From: an uncultured Aquimarina sp.
GTDB taxonomy: Bacteria > Bacteroidota > Bacteroidia > Flavobacteriales > Flavobacteriaceae
Length of the DNA stretch: 5,673 bases
NCBI GenBank assembly: GCA_937958735.1
Contig: CALGNG010000118.1
Coordinates: 1 to 5,673, forward strand
Direction of reading: 5' to 3'
The notes below the pieces were generated by a model. That model was given only the letters and a program-made list of their open reading frames with translations, searched no databases and was not told the origin of the DNA. The position numbers and the translations under genes are program-made. Position 1 is the first letter of the stretch. Each line of letters opens with the position of its first letter. This document shows positions 4,742 to 5,673 of this stretch, piece after piece.

Positions 4742-4880
4742 AGCGGAATTGCATTCCGTGCCTACAAAGAAGATAAAGTATAGTATTTAAAACAAAAGCT
4801 ACCTTGTAAAGAGGTGGTTTTTGTTATTTATAAAGAAAAATATAGTGTGGTGTGCACGGAAAGCAATTCCGCGCTATCGG
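4711..4880. repeat. Complete fold-back (MITE-like) element with lead block
   Basis: The order is the lead block CCCGATGGCTCGGATATGTA (4711-4730), six variable bases, a 25-bp left inverted end (4737-4761), the CTAC foot (4762-4765), an internal hairpin (4791-4825) and a 25-bp right inverted end (4854-4878). Left and right ends are reverse complements at 23 of 25 positions. Each end contains a class 1 REP hairpin in opposite orientation; the right one has a mismatch at its ninth pair. The 142-bp core encodes no protein, so mobility would depend on an enzyme in trans. No clear target-site duplication is visible. Confidence 0.8.
4791..4825. terminator. Internal hairpin of the fold-back element, copy 2
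   Basis: Arms AACAAAAGCTACCTT and GAGGTGGTTTTTGTT pair at 15 positions including wobbles around loop GTAAA. A- and T-rich flanks suit termination in both directions. It would separate the decayed fragments on its left from the lipoprotein gene on its right. Confidence 0.6.
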
Positions 4881-4933
4881 ATTTGAATGGGTTTATAAAA
4901 GTTTTAGAATTGTGATTAATAAATTTAGGAATA

Positions 4934-5004
4934 ATAATTATGGGTGTTAATCTATTATAATTATTGGGTGTAATGCTGTTTTTTAAGCTAATTATTAGGG
5001 TGAT
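4934..5004. promoter_or_regulatory. Three imperfect direct repeats upstream of the lipoprotein gene
   Basis: Related blocks lie at 4934-4951 (ATAATTATGGGTGTTAAT), 4957-4974 (ATAATTATTGGGTGTAAT) and 4988-5004 (CTAATTATTAGGGTGATT, last base 5005). Their GGG cores start at 4942, 4966 and 4998, that is 24 and 32 bp apart. Direct repeats in a promoter-side region can be binding sites for a regulator, but I cannot name one, and no good -7 element is visible between here and the ATG at 5085. Confidence 0.35.
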
Positions 5005-5084
5005 TTTTTAAAAATAGAAATAGTAGGGTAGGGTATTTAATTCTTAAAGAGTTATAAAGGTGTATAATTTTAAATAAAAAAAAT

Positions 5085-5673
5085 ATGTATTCTAAAATTT
5101 TTGCAATAGCATTAACGTCTATTTTTATTTTAACATCTTGTGAAGGAGATTCGATTAATCCGGAAGAAACTCCAGAAGAAAACCCAATAGAAAACCCTCA
5201 AGGAATTAATGAAAATGAATCTGGAGAAAACGGACAAGAGACTCCAAACGCGACAGACTCAGAAGAAGAAACGCCTAACGATACTTCAGGAAATATAAAT
5301 CCAGAGGAAGAAACCCCAGAGGAAGAAACACCAGAGGAAGAAACACCAGAAGAAACTCCTGTTATAGAATTAGAGGAAGAAATAGAGGTAAATAATATGC
5401 CTTCTAATAATTTAGGGAATGAAATTACAGTTAGAAATGGGGCTTTATTAATTTCTGTAGGAGCATCTACTATTGGTCCAAACCAAAGTTTTAGTTTTAC
5501 TACAGGAGATGGTGCTTCAGATTTTATACCAAATTTTACTACATCGTCTATAACTTTTGGATTACCAAATTTTACAAATCAATGGGCTGTTTTTAATGCA
5601 ATAACAGGTAATATAATTACTATTACAAACTCTTTAGACGAATTAAAAGCTGTAGATTTTGATACTTTAATAC
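5085..5673 (+). CDS. Secreted lipoprotein with acidic Pro/Glu/Thr linker (partial)
   Basis: The gene is open from ATG 5085 past the window end, with 196 codons visible. The N-terminus (MYSKIFAIALTSIFILTSC) is a short lipoprotein signal peptide with the lipobox ending at Cys19, followed by Glu-Gly-Asp. An acidic residue after the cysteine is often seen in surface-exported Bacteroidota lipoproteins, so an outer-membrane location is likely. Residues 20 to about 100 form a low-complexity linker rich in Glu, Pro, Thr and Asn, including the five-residue repeat PEEET (about 73-92). From about 105 a folded domain seems to begin (NEITVRNGALLISVGAS), rich in Thr, Ser, Asn and Phe with beta-type alternation, which I do not recognise. 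The leader is A-rich (AAATAAAAAAAAT), usual for this phylum. Function is unknown; adhesion or binding at the surface is a guess. Confidence 0.8.
   Translation, partial: MYSKIFAIALTSIFILTSCEGDSINPEETPEENPIENPQGINENESGENGQETPNATDSEEETPNDTSGNINPEEETPEEETPEEETPEETPVIELEEEIEVNNMPSNNLGNEITVRNGALLISVGASTIGPNQSFSFTTGDGASDFIPNFTTSSITFGLPNFTNQWAVFNAITGNIITITNSLDELKAVDFDTLI
5301..5357 (+). repeat. 15-bp tandem repeats coding PEEET
   Basis: Three 15-bp units (5301-5315, 5316-5330, 5331-5345), almost identical (CCAGAGGAAGAAACA), are followed by a shorter 12-bp variant to 5357. The unit is a multiple of three, so gain or loss of copies would change linker length without breaking the frame. Confidence 0.85.

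Noticed and set aside
4116..4765. A CRISPR-like array, because similar blocks recur with unlike sequence between them
   Set aside because: Spacing is irregular (30 to 282 bp), the blocks belong to larger inverted-repeat units, and no cas gene is in the window.
1..4880. A composite transposon bounded by the two fold-back copies
   Set aside because: The bracketing copies are REP/MITE-like units without their own transposase. Only the right half of copy 1 is visible, and the enclosed genes look like ordinary chromosomal genes in composition. Direct repeats alone do not show mobility.

Overview
The window looks like chromosomal DNA of a marine-type Flavobacteriaceae/Bacteroidota species. The evidence is a very A+T-rich composition, A-rich translation leaders without clear Shine-Dalgarno sequences, a Bacteroidota-style -7 promoter element (TAnnTTTG) at 2933-2940, a receiver-Crp/Fnr fusion regulator of a type common in this phylum, and a lipoprotein with an acidic region after the lipobox cysteine. 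The genus cannot be fixed from sequence reading alone.

Layout. Positions 1-110 are the right half of a fold-back repeat element; a second copy of the same half lies at 4771-4880 (102 of 110 positions identical). Positions 111-575 are mostly non-coding, with one possible 54-residue membrane peptide at 213-377. Then follows a tightly coupled two-component operon: a soluble PAS histidine kinase (576-1820) overlapping by one base (TGATG) with a response regulator that carries a Crp/Fnr-type DNA-binding half (1820-2869). Next is an intergenic region with a perfect 20-bp palindrome of Crp/Fnr geometry (TGA-N6-TCA) placed about 40 bp ahead of the inferred start of transcription, and then a small Roadblock/LC7-like protein (3007-3384). 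The simplest reading is that the kinase and regulator control the roadblock gene through this palindrome; that is inference.

The second half (3385-4880) is a repeat-dominated zone around a REP-associated tyrosine transposase (RAYT, 3641-4084). Three REP-like hairpins with different sequences share one geometry: a 9-bp stem, a 3-base loop, a G.T pair at the third position and CTAC or CAAC at the foot. Each is followed within about 40 bp by a second hairpin with a T-rich tail. The RAYT is itself broken near its C-terminus by a short palindromic repeat, and its usual C-terminal motif seems to continue in the next frame. Downstream, the best-preserved unit is a 142-bp MITE-like fold-back (4737-4878) with 25-bp inverted ends. 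Truncated relatives of it at 4116-4242 and 4432-4510 bracket two fragments of a decayed gene, the second of which has a glycine-rich, Rhs-tail-like sequence.

The right edge (5085-5673) is the start of a secreted lipoprotein gene with an acidic Pro/Glu/Thr-rich linker that includes 15-bp tandem repeats; it runs off the window. The part of the window most likely to be under-described is the RAYT/REP zone, where structure is conserved although sequence is not.
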